Shown here one piece after another: positions 43,660 to 54,860 of a DNA stretch of 64,000 bases. Both the position numbers and the translations under genes were made by a program. The first letter of the stretch is position 1. Each line of letters opens with the position of its first letter. This stretch comes from Nemertoderma westbladi (taxonomy: Eukaryota; Xenacoelomorpha; Nemertodermatida; Nemertodermatidae). Location of the stretch: assembly GCA_032718475.1 (NCBI GenBank), contig JAUCBJ010008198.1:60151-124150 (forward strand), in the 5' to 3' direction. The notes beneath the pieces were generated by a model. That model did not search any database and was not told the origin of the DNA. It saw only the letters and a list, made by a program, of their open reading frames with translations.

Positions 43660-45957
43660 TACAGAAGATGGGTCCTTTCAGGTCCTGGCGCTTTAGGTCC
43701 TCGTTAGGTCCTGGTAGCGTCAGGTCCGTGGCGTTAGGTCCTGGAAACGTTAGGGCAGTGGCGTTAGGTCCTGGCAGCGTCAGGTCCGTGGCGTTAGGTC
43801 CTGGTAGCATTAGGTCCGTGGCGCTAGGTCCTGGTAGCATTAGGTTCGTGGCGTTAGGTCCTGGTAGCATTAGGTCCGTGGCGCTAGGTCCTGGTAGCAT
43901 TAGGTTCGTGGCGTTAGGTCCTGGTAGCATTACGTCCGTGGCGTTAGGTCCTGGTAGCTTTAGGTCCGTGGCGTTAGGTCCTGTTAGCGTTAGGTCCGTG
44001 GCGTTAGGTCCTGTTAGCGTTAGGTACGTGGCTTTAGGTCCTGGTAGCTTTAGGTCCGTGGCGTTAGGTCCTGGTAGCTTTAGGTCCTGCTAGCTTTAGG
44101 TCCGTGCGTTAGGTCCTGGTAGCTTTAGGGCCGTGGCGTTAGGTCCTGGTAGCTTTAGGTCCGTGGCGTTAGGTCCAGGTAGCTTTAGGTCCTGGTAGTA
44201 TTAGGTCCGTGGCGTTAGGTCCTGGTAGCTTTAGGTCCGTGCGTTAGGTCCTGGTAGATTTAGGTCCGTGGCTTTAGGTCCAGGTAGCTTTACGTCCGTG
44301 GCGTTAGGTCCTGGTAGCTTTAGGTCCGTGTCGTTAGGTCCAGGTAGCTTTAGGTCCTGGTAGCTTGAGGTCCGTGGCGTTAGGTCCTGGTAGCTTTAGG
44401 TCCGTGGCGTTAGGTTCAGGTAGTTTTAGGTCATGGTAGCTTTGGGTCCGTGGCGTTAGGTCCTGGTGGCTTTAGGTCCGTGGCATCAGGTCCTGGTAGC
44501 TTTAGGTCCGTGGCATTAGGTCCTGGTAGCTTTAGGTCCGTGGCGTTAGGTCCTGGTAGTAGCTTTAGGTCCGTGGCGTTAGGTCCAGGTAGTTTTAGGT
44601 CCTGGTAGCTTTAGGTCCGTGGCGTTAGGTCCTGGTAGTTTTAGGTCCTGGTAGCTTTAGGTCCGTGGCGTTAGATCCAGGTAGTTTTAGGTCCTGGTAG
44701 CTTTAGGTCCGTGGCGTTAGATCCAGGTAGTTTTAGGTCCTGGTAGCTTTAGGTCCATGGCGTTAGGTCCTGGTAGCTTTAGGTCCGTTGCGTGGCATTA
44801 GGTCCTGGTAGTTTTAGGTCCTGGTAGCTTTAGGTCCGTGGCGTTAGATCCAGGTAGTTTTAGGTCCTGGTAGCTTTAGGTCCATGGCGTTAGGTCCTGG
44901 TAGCTTTAGGTCCGGTGCGTGGCATTAGGTCCAGGTAGTTTTAGGTCCTGGTAGCTTTAGGTCCGTGGCGTTAGATCCAGGTAGTTTTAGGTCCTGGTAG
45001 CTTTAGGTCCATGGCGTTAGGTCCTGGTAGCTTTAGGTCCGTTGCGTGGCATTAGGTCCTGGTAGCATTAGGTCCGTGGCATTATGTCCTGGTAGCATTA
45101 GGTCCGTGGGGTTAGGTCCTGGTAGCTTTAGGTTCGTGGCGTTAGGTCCTGGTAGCATTAGGTCCGTGGCGTTAGGTCCTGGTAGCTTTAGGTCCGTTGC
45201 GTGGCATTAGGTCCTGGTAGCATTAGGTCCGTGGCATGAGGTCCTGGTAGCATTAGGTCCGTGGCGTTAGGTCATGGTAGCTTTAGGTCCGTGGCGTTAG
45301 GTCCTGGTAGCATTAGGTCCGTGGCGTTAGGTCCTGGTAGCTTTAGGTCCGTTGCGTGGCATTAGGTCATGGTAGCATTAGGTCCGTGGCATTATGTCCT
45401 GGTTGCATTAGGTCCGTGGGGTTAGGTCCTGGTAGCTTTAGGTTCGTGGTGTTAGGTCCTGGTAGCATTAGGTCCGTGGCGTTAGGTCCTGGTAGCTTTA
45501 GGTCCGTTGCGTGGCATAGGTCCTGGTAGCATTAGGTCCATGGAATAAGGTCCTGGTAGCATTAGGTCCGTGGCGTTAGGTCCTGGTAGCTTTAGGTCCG
45601 TGGCGTTAGGTCCTGGTAGCATTAGGTCCGTGGCGTTAGGTCCTGGTAGCTTTAGGTCCGTGGCGTTAGGTCCTGGTAGCATTAGGTCCGCGGCGTTAGG
45701 TCCTGGTAGCTTTAGGTCCGTGGCGTTAGGTCCTGGTAGCATTAGGTCCGTGGCGTTAGGTCCTGGTAGCTTTAGGTCCTGGTAGCATTATGTCCGTGGC
45801 GTTAGGTCCTGGTAGCATTAGGTCCGTGGCGTTAGGTCCGGGTAGCATTAGGTCCGTGGCGTTAGGTCCTGGTAGCATTAGGTCCGTGGCGTTAGGTCCT
45901 GGTAACATTAGGTCCGTGCGTTAGGTCCTGGTAGCTTTAGGTCCGTGGCATTAGGTC
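43660..45957. repeat. 30-bp satellite (about 76 copies)
   Basis: Unit made of two related halves, GGTCCTGGTAGCTTTA and GGTCCGTGGCGTTA. Half-unit additions and losses are frequent (for example tandem TAGCTTTAGGTCCTGG pairs). Variants include CCGTGG/CCATGG and GGCGTTA/GGCATTA. Blocks of about 140-240 bp repeat with the same variants (for example around 44720-45060 and 45110-45480). Short open frames with an ALGPGS period are by-products. Confidence 0.94.
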
Positions 45958-46325
45958 AGTAGGTCCAGTCTGCCTCCAAAACCAGGCAGGTTAGTAAAGG
46001 AGCAGGTTACAGAGGCGAGTTGAAAGGTATCAAAACAATAAACGAGAGTTAGGAATATTGTAGAATAGAAAACCAGTCAGATGTACTGTATGCTACATGA
46101 CCTAATGCGTTAGGACCTAACTTACACCCCATACCGATTTGAACCTAACCCTACATTACCTCAAAAAACACTTCTAATGACACATCTGCACAAAATATTT
46201 CTATCTTCGAATAAAATATGTGGAATGTTTTACGGAGGGTCAGAATTCAGTTAGCGTAAATATATATATGGCATAGCATATCCGGTTAGTTACGATTGTT
46301 ACCGGTGTCCTAAGCGAATCTTCCC
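45958..46325. other. intergenic
   Basis: Short unique stretch with no coding signal. It includes an imperfect echo of the satellite (CTAATGCGTTAGGACCTAAC). Confidence 0.4.
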
Positions 46326-46903
46326 CAGTGAAAAGTGCGCAAGCGTATCGCAAGCGTGCAACGCAGGCGTATCTGATGTTATTCCCAAGAGTTATGGCCC
46401 GACCTTTACGCAAGCGATCTACTTGCGTTAAGTCGCATAACACTCACATGCGATTCACTTGCGACTTTCAAGCGTCATGACGCATAAATATCACAAAAAT
46501 CTACTGGTTGTGATTTTTGTGTAATATATTGAGACCTTGTGACAGAAAATATGATACAGTAGTTGATTATTCCAATATATTAATATAATTACTGAATTCG
46601 ACAGCCATATTAGATAATTCATAATCATAAATTTTATATTTTAAAACTATTTATTTCTTGATAGGCAACTTTATTTTAATTAATAATCTTTAGTGTAATT
46701 AAAAACATGCGATTCACATGGGAATTAACTCATGAGATTCCCATGGTGTAAAACATGCGTAAAATAAGTTGTGAATCGCATGCGTGGAATCGGTTCCCTA
46801 TTTTACATGTGAATCACAAGAGTTTTATCGCTATTTAGTGAGCCGCAATAAAAACGCATGACGCTTTAAAATCACTTGCGATGCGCATGCGCATTTTTCA
46901 CTG
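46326..46903. mobile_element. 578-bp MITE-like element with CAGTG ends
   Basis: Ends are inverted copies over about 30 bp, starting CAGTGAAAAGTGCGCAAGCG on the left, with the right partner (46874-46903) ending ATGCGCATTTTTCACTG. Internal repeats of ATGCGATTCAC and ACGCATGA lie just inside both ends. CAGTG termini are common in hAT elements. The flanks share only TTCCC, so the target duplication is unclear. No coding capacity. Confidence 0.72.
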
Positions 46904-47317
46904 GGTTCCCCCCGCGCGGAGTGCCCCCTCCCTATAGACTTACAGTATATTATTAATACTGTAGTAAGCCTAGTATAGCGTACCGTACAGCACTTTAACA
47001 TTACCTTGGATGCACTTTATTGGTATATTCTTTTGGTTAGGCCCAAACCATAATTAAAACTGTCATGTAACCCTGGTCCTAAGACATGAAGCTCTAATCT
47101 AAGAAATCCCCCCCCCCCCCACCCCCCAGACAAACAAATATTTTATGTCATAAATTCACAAAATGTCAGAGCAAGCACGACCCCCCCCCCCCCCCCCCCC
47201 CCCCACACACACACACAAGTGCGTGACGTACTTTATGAACTCGCCATAGTGTCGCATGTTAGTTTTAACAGCTGTCCTATAGACAGTGAGATGTAATCTT
47301 TAATTTCAACCACTAAC
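46904..47317. other. intron or intergenic with long C-runs
   Basis: C-runs at 47108-47120 and 47181-47204. On the minus strand this follows the donor of the UTP14 exon, so it is probably intron. The next UTP14 exon was not found. Confidence 0.45.
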
Positions 47318-47532
47318 TTTTTGCTTTTTATCTTTTTCTCCCGACGGAACTTTGCCTCCTGGTAACTCTGCAACGCTCTGCACTTTTGCACTTCTTCCCT
47401 TCTCAACTTCGCCTCTCCGACACTCATTGCCGCTAGAATCTCTTCTTCAGCAACAGTCAGTCCTGTTGGGCCTTCAACGCATTTGGAAGCCCCAAGAAGC
47501 GAAAATATTTCTTCTTCTAAAGGGGTACTTGG
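47318..47532 (-). CDS. UTP14: UTP14-like exon (SSU processome), downstream exon
   Basis: Minus-strand exon with acceptor TTTGCGCAG before 47532 and donor GTTAGT after 47318; 215 bp, entering in phase 0 and leaving after two bases of a codon. It encodes STPLEEEIFSLLGAS, then TVAEEEILAAMSVGEAKLR and RALQSYQEAKFRREKKIKSK. This is the most conserved block of UTP14, a U3 snoRNP/SSU-processome protein that recruits and activates the helicase Dhr1/DHX37 in 18S rRNA maturation in the nucleolus. It joins in frame to the exon at 48349-48468. The following exon (expected to start near the YHKV block of other UTP14 proteins) is not recognised here. A 64-codon frame at 47233-47427 is part of this exon read through the donor. 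Confidence 0.88.
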
Positions 47533-48348
47533 CTGCGCAAATAAAATTTAATATATCATGCAGATGTAATCAAATCATCATTTAATAAGTTCACAGATAT
47601 GCTAAATGCTTCAGCATATTAATTTATTTTATCTATTCCATTTGGCAATAGTTTCTATTTGTGTTTCACACTTAGCCCGCCAGGGGGTGTACATTTAATA
47701 AATAACCATTGCCCTACCGGTACAGCAGAACCACAAGCACCACCACGTTGGATGCAAATCAGTTATCGGCCACGTGTTTCAGACTTAGCGGATTAAAGGC
47801 AAAGAAATTGGAAGAAATTTAATGGTTATGGTTAGTCATGTAGCCAACTAACGGGACGCTGCTAAACTTATGGCATCTGAAAGTCTCTCAAAAATTAACT
47901 TTTCGGTCCCAGTAGTTCCTATATAAACCTATGTAAATCTTTAATATTACATAATTACAAATAAATGGTGTTTAACTGCAGCAAATAAAATCACAAAATA
48001 CATTAGAAACAGCTAATCGGTTCAAGTCAGTAACTTTATTTTCCTCTCATCAACTTCTTCCAAAGTCAACGTCTTTAGCGCCTATAAATGTCCAACTCAA
48101 CAGCTTTAAAACCGACAAAGTTATTGCTTATTAGCATGCCAAAAAGCAAAACAATAAGACATTTACTGATTTTATGATAACATAGGGCTGTGCCACGCTT
48201 TTCTACAGGGTGATGCTCGGTTTCAGCAGCGTCCCATACTGTAATTTATTATTGTTAATCACAGGATTTGTTGCTAACAACAAATCTACATTTGCAGCAT
48301 ATTCCTTACTTGACAAAAATTTTTTATTTGTACCGACTAGCGACTAAC
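47533..48348 (-). other. UTP14 intron (816 bp)
   Basis: Bounded by donor GTTAGT (ending at 48348) and acceptor GCGCAG (starting at 47533), and separates two phase-0 exon ends. The interior is AT-rich with no further exon recognised. Confidence 0.8.
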
Positions 48349-48468
48349 CTTGAACCGTTTAGTTAAGTTGGTTGCAGTTGGATGTAGAGTAATGGGTTCT
48401 TCATGTAAGGGAAACTCTATATGGTCTGCCCTACGGTTTCGCACCACAATGTCCTGCCATCTAGTTAA
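48349..48468 (-). CDS. UTP14: UTP14-like exon, upstream exon
   Basis: A 120-bp, 40-codon exon in phase 0 at both ends. It is preceded by TTTGTTTCAG and followed by GTTAGT. It reads LTRWQDIVVRNRRADHIEFP and then LHEEPITLHPTATNL, matching the W-D-x-V-V-x-x-N-R-x-A-x-x-x-x-FPL block that precedes the TPLE block in UTP14 proteins. Together the two exons give about 111 residues of uninterrupted UTP14 similarity and show that this genome has normal GT-AG introns. Earlier exons (acidic N-terminal part) were not recognised upstream. Confidence 0.88.
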
Positions 48469-48650
48469 CTGAAACAAACAATAAACAATTATTATGCTTC
48501 TCGACTAAAATATTCTCCTTACCAAGAAATTCAATAGTACAAAATAAAAAGTTTTCATAAACACAATAACAACGTCAGTGTTCGGAGGATGTTATGTTAT
48601 GGATGTAAATTATACTATTGTTATACTTAGTTCAGAAAATGAAAAAAATA

Positions 48651-48763
48651 AGGAAGCACGTCACTGGGGGTTGAACCATCCATCTCTACACGCGAGTTTC
48701 GGCCTGTCAGGACACTTCACTACCCGAACCAGTCCAGCCACTCTCCCCTGACTCTTGCCTTCC
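48651..48763 (-). mobile_element. tRNA-derived SINE
   Basis: Read on the minus strand it has a tRNA(Ser/Leu)-like head: AGTGGCTGGACTGGTTCGGG (box A-like) and GGTTCAACCCC (box B) about 60 bp later, ending GTGACGTGCTTCC. A copy of the end segment lies at 40350-40377. It is probably an intronic insertion upstream of the UTP14 exon. Confidence 0.65.
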
Positions 48764-48765
48764 TA

Positions 48766-49133
48766 TTTAAACAAATAAATAAAATATGACAGTATTCTAG
48801 AAATAATATATATTTATTGATTATCGAAATTTTAAAATTATGTCACCCACATTGATTTTACTATTTTCCCGGCGAAAAAGTAATATAAGAAAATGTGAAA
48901 ATATTTTTGGTAGAATTTATCACATTTTTTCACATGTTTTGAAAGAGCAATGACGTAGAAAATGCTTGCACGTATTTGAACAAAATCCATTCACACACAC
49001 ACAAGTTATTACAACTTTAGTGTCTGCAAGGCGAACTCCAAAACGGAACTCAATATCCAATATTGTTTATGTTGTTAAGCGGCTCTCTAGTTACGTAATA
49101 AATATTCGAGAACACAAATTATTTAACATTGAG
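48766..49133. other. intron or intergenic, AT-rich
   Basis: No exon recognised on either strand. Confidence 0.4.
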
Positions 49134-49502
49134 TTAATGCCTGTTTACACGTGGCAACTTTTAGAGCAAATTTAGCGACTTTAGCATTTTTTTGGAGCAA
49201 CTTCATTTAATCGCTGTTTACACGTGTCAATTTTCTTTACCAGCAACTTGCAATTGGCTACTTTTAGAGCAACTTGGCTAGTTTGACTGCAAAATAGAGG
49301 GTCATTTTATCTACTAGCTAGTTTTTGATAAATTGAATTTGATTATCCCCCTTTATTTCGCCAACGCAAATTCCTTCATGTTGCCGTAAAAGTTGAACAA
49401 CTTATCTTACGTGTTTACACGGAGCAACTTGATCGGCAACCTGGGTTGCTCTACAAGTTGCCGAGAAAGTTGCTCTAAAAGTTGCCACGTAAGAGGCCTT
49501 AA
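49134..49502. mobile_element. 361-bp MITE with TTAA target duplication (piggyBac-like)
   Basis: TTAA at 49134-49137 and 49499-49502 flank inverted ends containing GTGGCAACTTTTAGAGCAA (left about 49151-49169, right partner about 49470-49487). Outside these, TGCCTGTTTACAC pairs imperfectly with GGCCTCTTAC. GCAACTT and GTTTACACG repeats fill the interior. TTAA duplications are the piggyBac hallmark, although the terminal bases do not match the usual CCY. Confidence 0.72.
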
Positions 49503-49626
49503 GGCAGCATCAGGAGTTGAATACTACAATATTTTGAAACGCAGTAATTATCGGAAGGGTCGTCCATAAAGAACGTCCGAGGTCAGAGCGGGGGTAGGGG
49601 GTCTTCAAATTCGGGCATCTTCGGAA

Positions 49627-49645
49627 GGGGGGGGGGGGGGGGGGG
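49627..49645. repeat. 19-base G-run
   Basis: Uninterrupted guanines. Its length may be uncertain in any assembly. Confidence 0.7.
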
Positions 49646-49676
49646 ATTGCTAAATTAGGATGTACGATTTTTGGCT

Positions 49677-50989
49677 CTTTTTCGGAAACGGGGGCATATT
49701 TTCAAAAAAATTGCAAGTCATTTTTTTTACATTTTAAGACTATTCATGAATGAAAATATTGATATTGAACTCATTTATATTCTAGAATTTATGGTAGCTA
49801 GTATTTATTAATAAAATAAACAATAGGCCCTACTATTCCGTACGTCCCCCCATTTTGTGAGATTTTTTTACTATACCATATTAAGTGATACTATTAAGAC
49901 TTCACTTAAGGGGGGGGGTATACCCCCCCATGAACCATTTTTTAAAATGGCTGTCAATTACTGTTAAATGATAATATTGCTATTTTGTCATTGTCAACCA
50001 CTGTATGGAAGGCCAAATTGCCTTTATAGTAAAATTTGAAAATTTGTAGCCTCCCCCTAGCGGCTGGCGGCGGAATTAAAGAATTCACTAAAATTGCTAC
50101 TAGTCCCTCAATTTTGGTCCAAATTTCTTGAAACCAACTTTTTTGGACTCAGCGTGATCGACTCTACAAAAGTTATCTTATAGAATTTTTAATTAGCCAA
50201 TTTTATTTTAATTAATTAATTTAATCTCCGACACTTAATTATCATATTTTTAATTAAAAATGGCTAATTAGAAAAAATGGTAATATTTATCAAAATTCCA
50301 TAAGATAACTTTTAAAGAGCTTCCTAAGCTCGTTCGAATGAGCCATAAACGAAGAAAATTGGTTGAAAAATGACGGAGGAGTAGTAATTTGAAAATGAAA
50401 AATGTCATTCCGAGAAAATGCCCTTCAAAGTTTAAACCGTCCCGCCAAAATTGGCTGTCTGTGTTCTGGTTGGTTAATTATTTCTGGCATGAAGGATGCA
50501 CACCAACAAGCTAAAATGTTCGTTACTTGGGTTTTCGGGGTCGCTGATTTCATTTCCGATGTCAGTTTTAATTTTTGGTGGAATCTAGTCTATCTGTCTG
50601 TCTGTCGGTCTTCTGTCTTTCTTACAATTTGACGGACAGACCGTCATACGGAAAAACAGTGATAACTCGAGAACTGAAAGAGGTCTCACTAAGCGGTTTT
50701 CAGATTTGTAATCCTCATTAAATTCTGCTCTAGGTGAAATAAAGAAACAATAATTTGAAAATTTTACCTTAGGGGGGGTATACCCCCCCTTAATCCATCC
50801 ACTAATTATTGTGTTTTTTTTATGGTAGCTAACACAGTGATTTTTTACTACCTATAACTTTTTGAAATTATATAAAAAAAATACTAGCTAGTAAAAAAAC
50901 ACTAGCTAGAAGCTACCATAACAAAATATCCACTATAAGAACATTCACCTGGAGCTATTCAGGAAAATATGCCCCCGTTTCCGAAAAAG
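49677..50989. mobile_element. 1.3-kb segment bounded by 27-bp perfect inverted repeats
   Basis: 49677-49703 and 50963-50989 are exact inverted copies containing CGGAAACGGGGGCATATT. Inside lie two G-run/TATA/C-run palindromes (about 49911-49929 and 50771-50788), a copy of dispersed repeat R1 (50048-50235) and a GACGGACAGACCGTC motif (about 50631-50645). No coding capacity. It may be a non-autonomous TIR element that took up other repeats. Target duplications were not identified. Confidence 0.65.
50048..50235. repeat. dispersed repeat family R1, copy 2
   Basis: Collinear with 31262-31440 over several blocks (TAGCGGC, GGCGGAATTAAA, CTACTAGTCCC, AAACCAACTTT, ACTCAGC). Confidence 0.65.
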
Positions 50990-53201
50990 CGCTATATTAT
51001 AATATTAATTTATCACTGTAACAAACTGGTTATCACACATGTAGAGTTCCGAATACAGTTTATTACAACGATGGAGATTAAGTGATACTAATATTCAGGA
51101 ATAAATTACCCACATCAATGTGAGAGGAGTGCTAATTATAATATTAATTAATTATGACTATTGTAGTCAGTTAGTTACTTTTTTTGGTTGGTAAATTCCG
51201 ACATCCGATATCGGGTGTCGGGACGAGCTTGGGTAAAGGTGGGGGTGGGGTCGGGTCGGGGGGGTCAGAAATTCCGTGGTTACTCGAACGTCCTTTATGG
51301 ACAATGGACCCCGAAGAAATATAGTATAATACTACAGTTCAATTTATTTTGTAACACTTTTTCATTCTATTCACTCACGTTCTATACGCAGCAATTTCAG
51401 AAAAAAATTATTACGTATAATGGGAAAAAACATTGGAACATTATTTCACTATTTTTTCGACCCGACCTCGTTGGCGCTCGGTAAATAAAATAACCCAGAA
51501 TAATGAAAAAGTTCAACTTTTTTTTTCATAAGTAATAAATAATTCGTTTTATTTTCCTTTCTAGTCTTCTGGCTGTGGAGTTTAAACGTGGTCTCAGGGA
51601 ACTAATGGGCACAAATTACCGAAGACTCTAGTCAGAGTTCAAGTTACTATTAAACCAAATTTATTACAATTTATTAATTGTAATTTATAATTTATTTGAT
51701 TACATTTGAATTGAGCGATCTAAGCTATGTGGATAGTCAGCCAGTTCCAGTCCTCTGAGTTCAATTATATTAAGTCGGGGTGAGTAAGATGCGAAATCGC
51801 TAAACCGGGGAGGGCATCACCCTGTGAAATTGATAAAAGTACAGTAAATCTCGCTGACTTTTGAAAATTTGAAATAGTCATTGGATGATAAATAATTCCA
51901 CCTCCATAAATCGTTACTATTGCAGGACATCGCACTTCGTCGTTATTGTATTGTGATTTGCTTGTGTTGAATGGTTGGTTGTTGCGTTAATATTCACGAT
52001 AATATATCAAATAACCTGTGTGGATGGTTACGGTTAATGATGAAAATGGTTTTAATTCATCAGTAACTTGACCACGTGTAGCGAGCGTGTACCGTACCGA
52101 TACGCACCACGTACATTGCGTGCACTCGAGTTATTTTTCTTAAAATATTATAAAATTCGAGGCCATTTGTCGACCAATTCTTGTAAAAAAATGAAAAAAT
52201 CTGCATAAAAATAAGTTGGTTGGAAAAACTTTTGGTGTTTCACAATTATTAGATGATATATATAATTAATTATATATTCTAAAAAGTAAACTATTGGTGC
52301 AATATAAAGAAAAGTGGTCAAAACATGAAGGTAAACTAAATGGGTTTCATTTCAATATATATACAAATCCATATATTCTTCATATATATATTCCATACAA
52401 ATACAAACAGATTACAATGTATAAAAGCATTCGAAAAGTTACGCCTAGAGTAAAAGCACAATCAATTAACCGCAATGATATTAGTTAATACATTAGTGTG
52501 TGTGTGTAGTGTATGCAAATAAGTAGACCCTATAACTAAAAACGAAACATGAGTTAGAGGGGGGAGGGGGAGGGGGGGTGGTCTATTGATGCAAATCCCA
52601 CCTCAGCGAACACAATATACTACTATTAGGATTGTATATCGGTGATTTAACAATGTTTTATTATCAATTAAGGGAAAGGAACATATCACTGAGATGTTAT
52701 TCTAACATAAACAGCAAACGGGAGTCAAAGGTACAGGATTTATTTTCAATTTTGCCCGTAATTAACTTCTATTTGTGTCGATTTTTTCCTGGATGGGTTC
52801 AAATTTGAATGCGTCAATTGTCCCCCGCAAAATTCCACCAAAAACATACCTGCCATACATAGTTACAGGTACAGCTACAGACCCAACTTATTTTAGAAAC
52901 TTTCGTAAATTAGTATGTAATATAGCAAAGATAAACGGGAACGGGACAGACAGACTAAATGTATAGGCGATATTAACATATCGCATAAATGCTAATAATG
53001 TATGTCAACTCACTGAAAATTAGTATATAGTCTCATTGGTTGGCTCATTTTGGAGAAACTACGAACTATTATTTCTACTATATAAGGGCTCAAAAAGACC
53101 TGAATGCAATGTACAGTACATCCTGGGTTGAAATAACTACATCGACGGATATCACACAACCTCCGCATAGTTTAGGCCCAGTGTGTCTGTAGGTCTGTAG
53201 T
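50990..53201. other. intergenic with possible terminal exon
   Basis: Mostly AT-rich. Around 51549-51632 a strong plus-strand acceptor-like tract (TTTTCCTTTCTAG) is followed by a short open stretch reading LLAVEFKRGLRELMG and ending at a TAG. This could be the last exon of an unrecognised gene, but no partner exon was found. A TG-rich run lies near 52495-52507. Confidence 0.35.
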
Positions 53202-54323
53202 CTACAGTCTCTCCCTGTCGTGAGGTTCATTGTAATTAACTTCTGGACCAATCGGAACGATTCTATGCGGATTGATAGACTCATGAGACATGAAGTAATG
53301 CTTCTTGATGTGATCGAGGTTAGTAGTCTCCCCAAAGGCGGGTATCTGATATAGTTCCTTCGTGTAATTCCATATGTTCGGGTAATCTTTTAGTCGCCTA
53401 AGATTACACTTAAAGTGGCAAACATAAACCGGGTCAAACCGCACCAGAGTGGGATACAATCGAATATCAGCTTCCGTTATTTTATCTCCAGTTAAATAGC
53501 GATTCTTCGATAGAATATCTTCTACTCGATCTAGACAAGCAAACAGAGCTGTAACTTCCTTCTCATGAGCTTCTTGGCGGGTCGCAAAGCCTGACTTGTA
53601 AACGCCGTTGTTGATTCCGGTATAAATCCAATCGTTGAGTTCATCTATCTCCTTTCTCAGAGCTTCCGGGTAGAAGTCGAGCTGCGCCTGTTCCTCAGTG
53701 GCGCTAAATCTGTTGAACTCTGAATTCAACATTCTAATAATTTCACTACTTTCGTTATTGACTATCGTCTCGTTGAATTTATCGTAGAGGACTGGGACGC
53801 TGACAGTTGATGCGTATCCCGGGACATCCGAAGTATAGACCTCGCGAAGGTATTTCCTACCATTGATCGTATCGCCTGTGGTACCCGGGTAACTCGCATC
53901 AAAACTCCATCCTTCCTTTCCAAGAAGATAATGAACAACGTTGAATGAAATCACATCCTCCAGGCCTTTCAGCTTTCTCATAATCAGGGTTCTGTGAGCC
54001 CAAGGACACGCATAGCAAACGTATAAATGATACCGACCCTTCCATGCAGCAAACTCGTGGGTTCCATCAACAAGTTTTGGCTTTTTTGCGGCCACCGGTT
54101 GGATCCAATTTCTAAACTCGCTTGCCCTTCTTTTATATTCACCGTCTTTATCGATATTCTTATTCCAAGCTGCAACAACAGAAGCATTTGTCTCGGCCAT
54201 GTTCGGTAAATAATTCGAATGAGAAAACGTGACGACGGACTTCTTAAAAAGTAAATCGGTAGGTCTACGACCAAGGAAATGAGTCAACAAGCCTAATCTT
54301 AACGTACTTCTACTAACCCACAT
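53202..54323 (-). CDS. glutathionyl-hydroquinone reductase (Xi-class GST), copy 1
   Basis: 373 codons, single exon, full length for the ECM4/GHR (Xi-class GST) family (about 320-370). These enzymes reductively remove glutathione from glutathionyl-hydroquinones. The catalytic motif CYACPWAHR places the active Cys at residue 106, followed by RTLIMRKLKGLE. The C-terminal helical domain contains DWIYTGINNGVYKSGFA and ends with INPHRIVPIGPEVNY, the diagnostic GHR tail. The first about 40 residues (MWVSRSTLRLGLLTHFLGRR and following) are basic and hydroxylated, like a mitochondrial presequence; M42 (MAETNAS) is an internal start that would give a cytosolic form. A paralogue lies about 3 kb away in the same orientation. 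Confidence 0.92.
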   Translation of the reverse strand: MWVSRSTLRLGLLTHFLGRRPTDLLFKKSVVTFSHSNYLPNMAETNASVVAAWNKNIDKDGEYKRRASEFRNWIQPVAAKKPKLVDGTHEFAAWKGRYHLYVCYACPWAHRTLIMRKLKGLEDVISFNVVHYLLGKEGWSFDASYPGTTGDTINGRKYLREVYTSDVPGYASTVSVPVLYDKFNETIVNNESSEIIRMLNSEFNRFSATEEQAQLDFYPEALRKEIDELNDWIYTGINNGVYKSGFATRQEAHEKEVTALFACLDRVEDILSKNRYLTGDKITEADIRLYPTLVRFDPVYVCHFKCNLRRLKDYPNIWNYTKELYQIPAFGETTNLDHIKKHYFMSHESINPHRIVPIGPEVNYNEPHDRERL

Positions 54324-54436
54324 TAAAATTACAGTAGTAGGTTCATGAGAATCTTAGGTCTGTGGGTACCGGTACCGTTACTGACACTGCTATACTGCAG
54401 TACCGTACTATATTGACGTGTCAGTATGTGTGAGTG
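54324..54436. other. upstream region of GHR copy 1
   Basis: Short spacer on the promoter side of GHR copy 1. No motif I can support. Confidence 0.3.
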
Positions 54437-54770
54437 TGGGGCGAGCCACGAGGTAAGCGAGCTTAGTATACGGGTGCCGCACAGCTGTGGGGCGAGCCAC
54501 GAAGTAAGCGAGCTTAGTATACGGGTACCGGACAGCTGTGGGGCGAGCCAGAAGTAAGTGAGCTTAGTATACGGGTACGCAACAGCTGTGGGGCGAGCCA
54601 CGAAGTAAGCGAGCTTAGTATAGGGGTACCGCACAGCTGTGGGGCGAGCCACGAAGTAAGCGAGCTTAGTAAACGGGTACCGCACAGCTGTGGGGCGAGC
54701 CACGAAGTAAGCGAGCTTAGTAAACGGGTACCGCACAGCTGTGGGGCGAGCCACGAAGTAAGCCAGTAAG
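54437..54770. repeat. 51-bp minisatellite, about 6.5 copies
   Basis: Units containing GTGGGGCGAGCCACGAAGTA and GGGTACCGCACAGCT, with few substitutions and one-base deletions. It lies directly upstream of GHR copy 1. A 21-base C-run follows at 54840-54860. Confidence 0.88.
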
Positions 54771-54860
54771 TAAGAAGTAAGTACCCTTATAATAAGCTTA
54801 TTGCTTACTTCGTCCTGGGCACAAGCCCCAGAAAGAAAGCCCCCCCCCCCCCCCCCCCCC

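Noticed and set aside
43622-45785. Collagen-like ALGPGSFRSV open frames
   Set aside because: Produced by the 30-bp satellite; short, with frame broken repeatedly by 14/16-bp half-unit changes.
46240-46443. 67-codon frame in the CAGTG element
   Set aside because: Lies within MITE terminal and sub-terminal repeats; no similarity to a protein.
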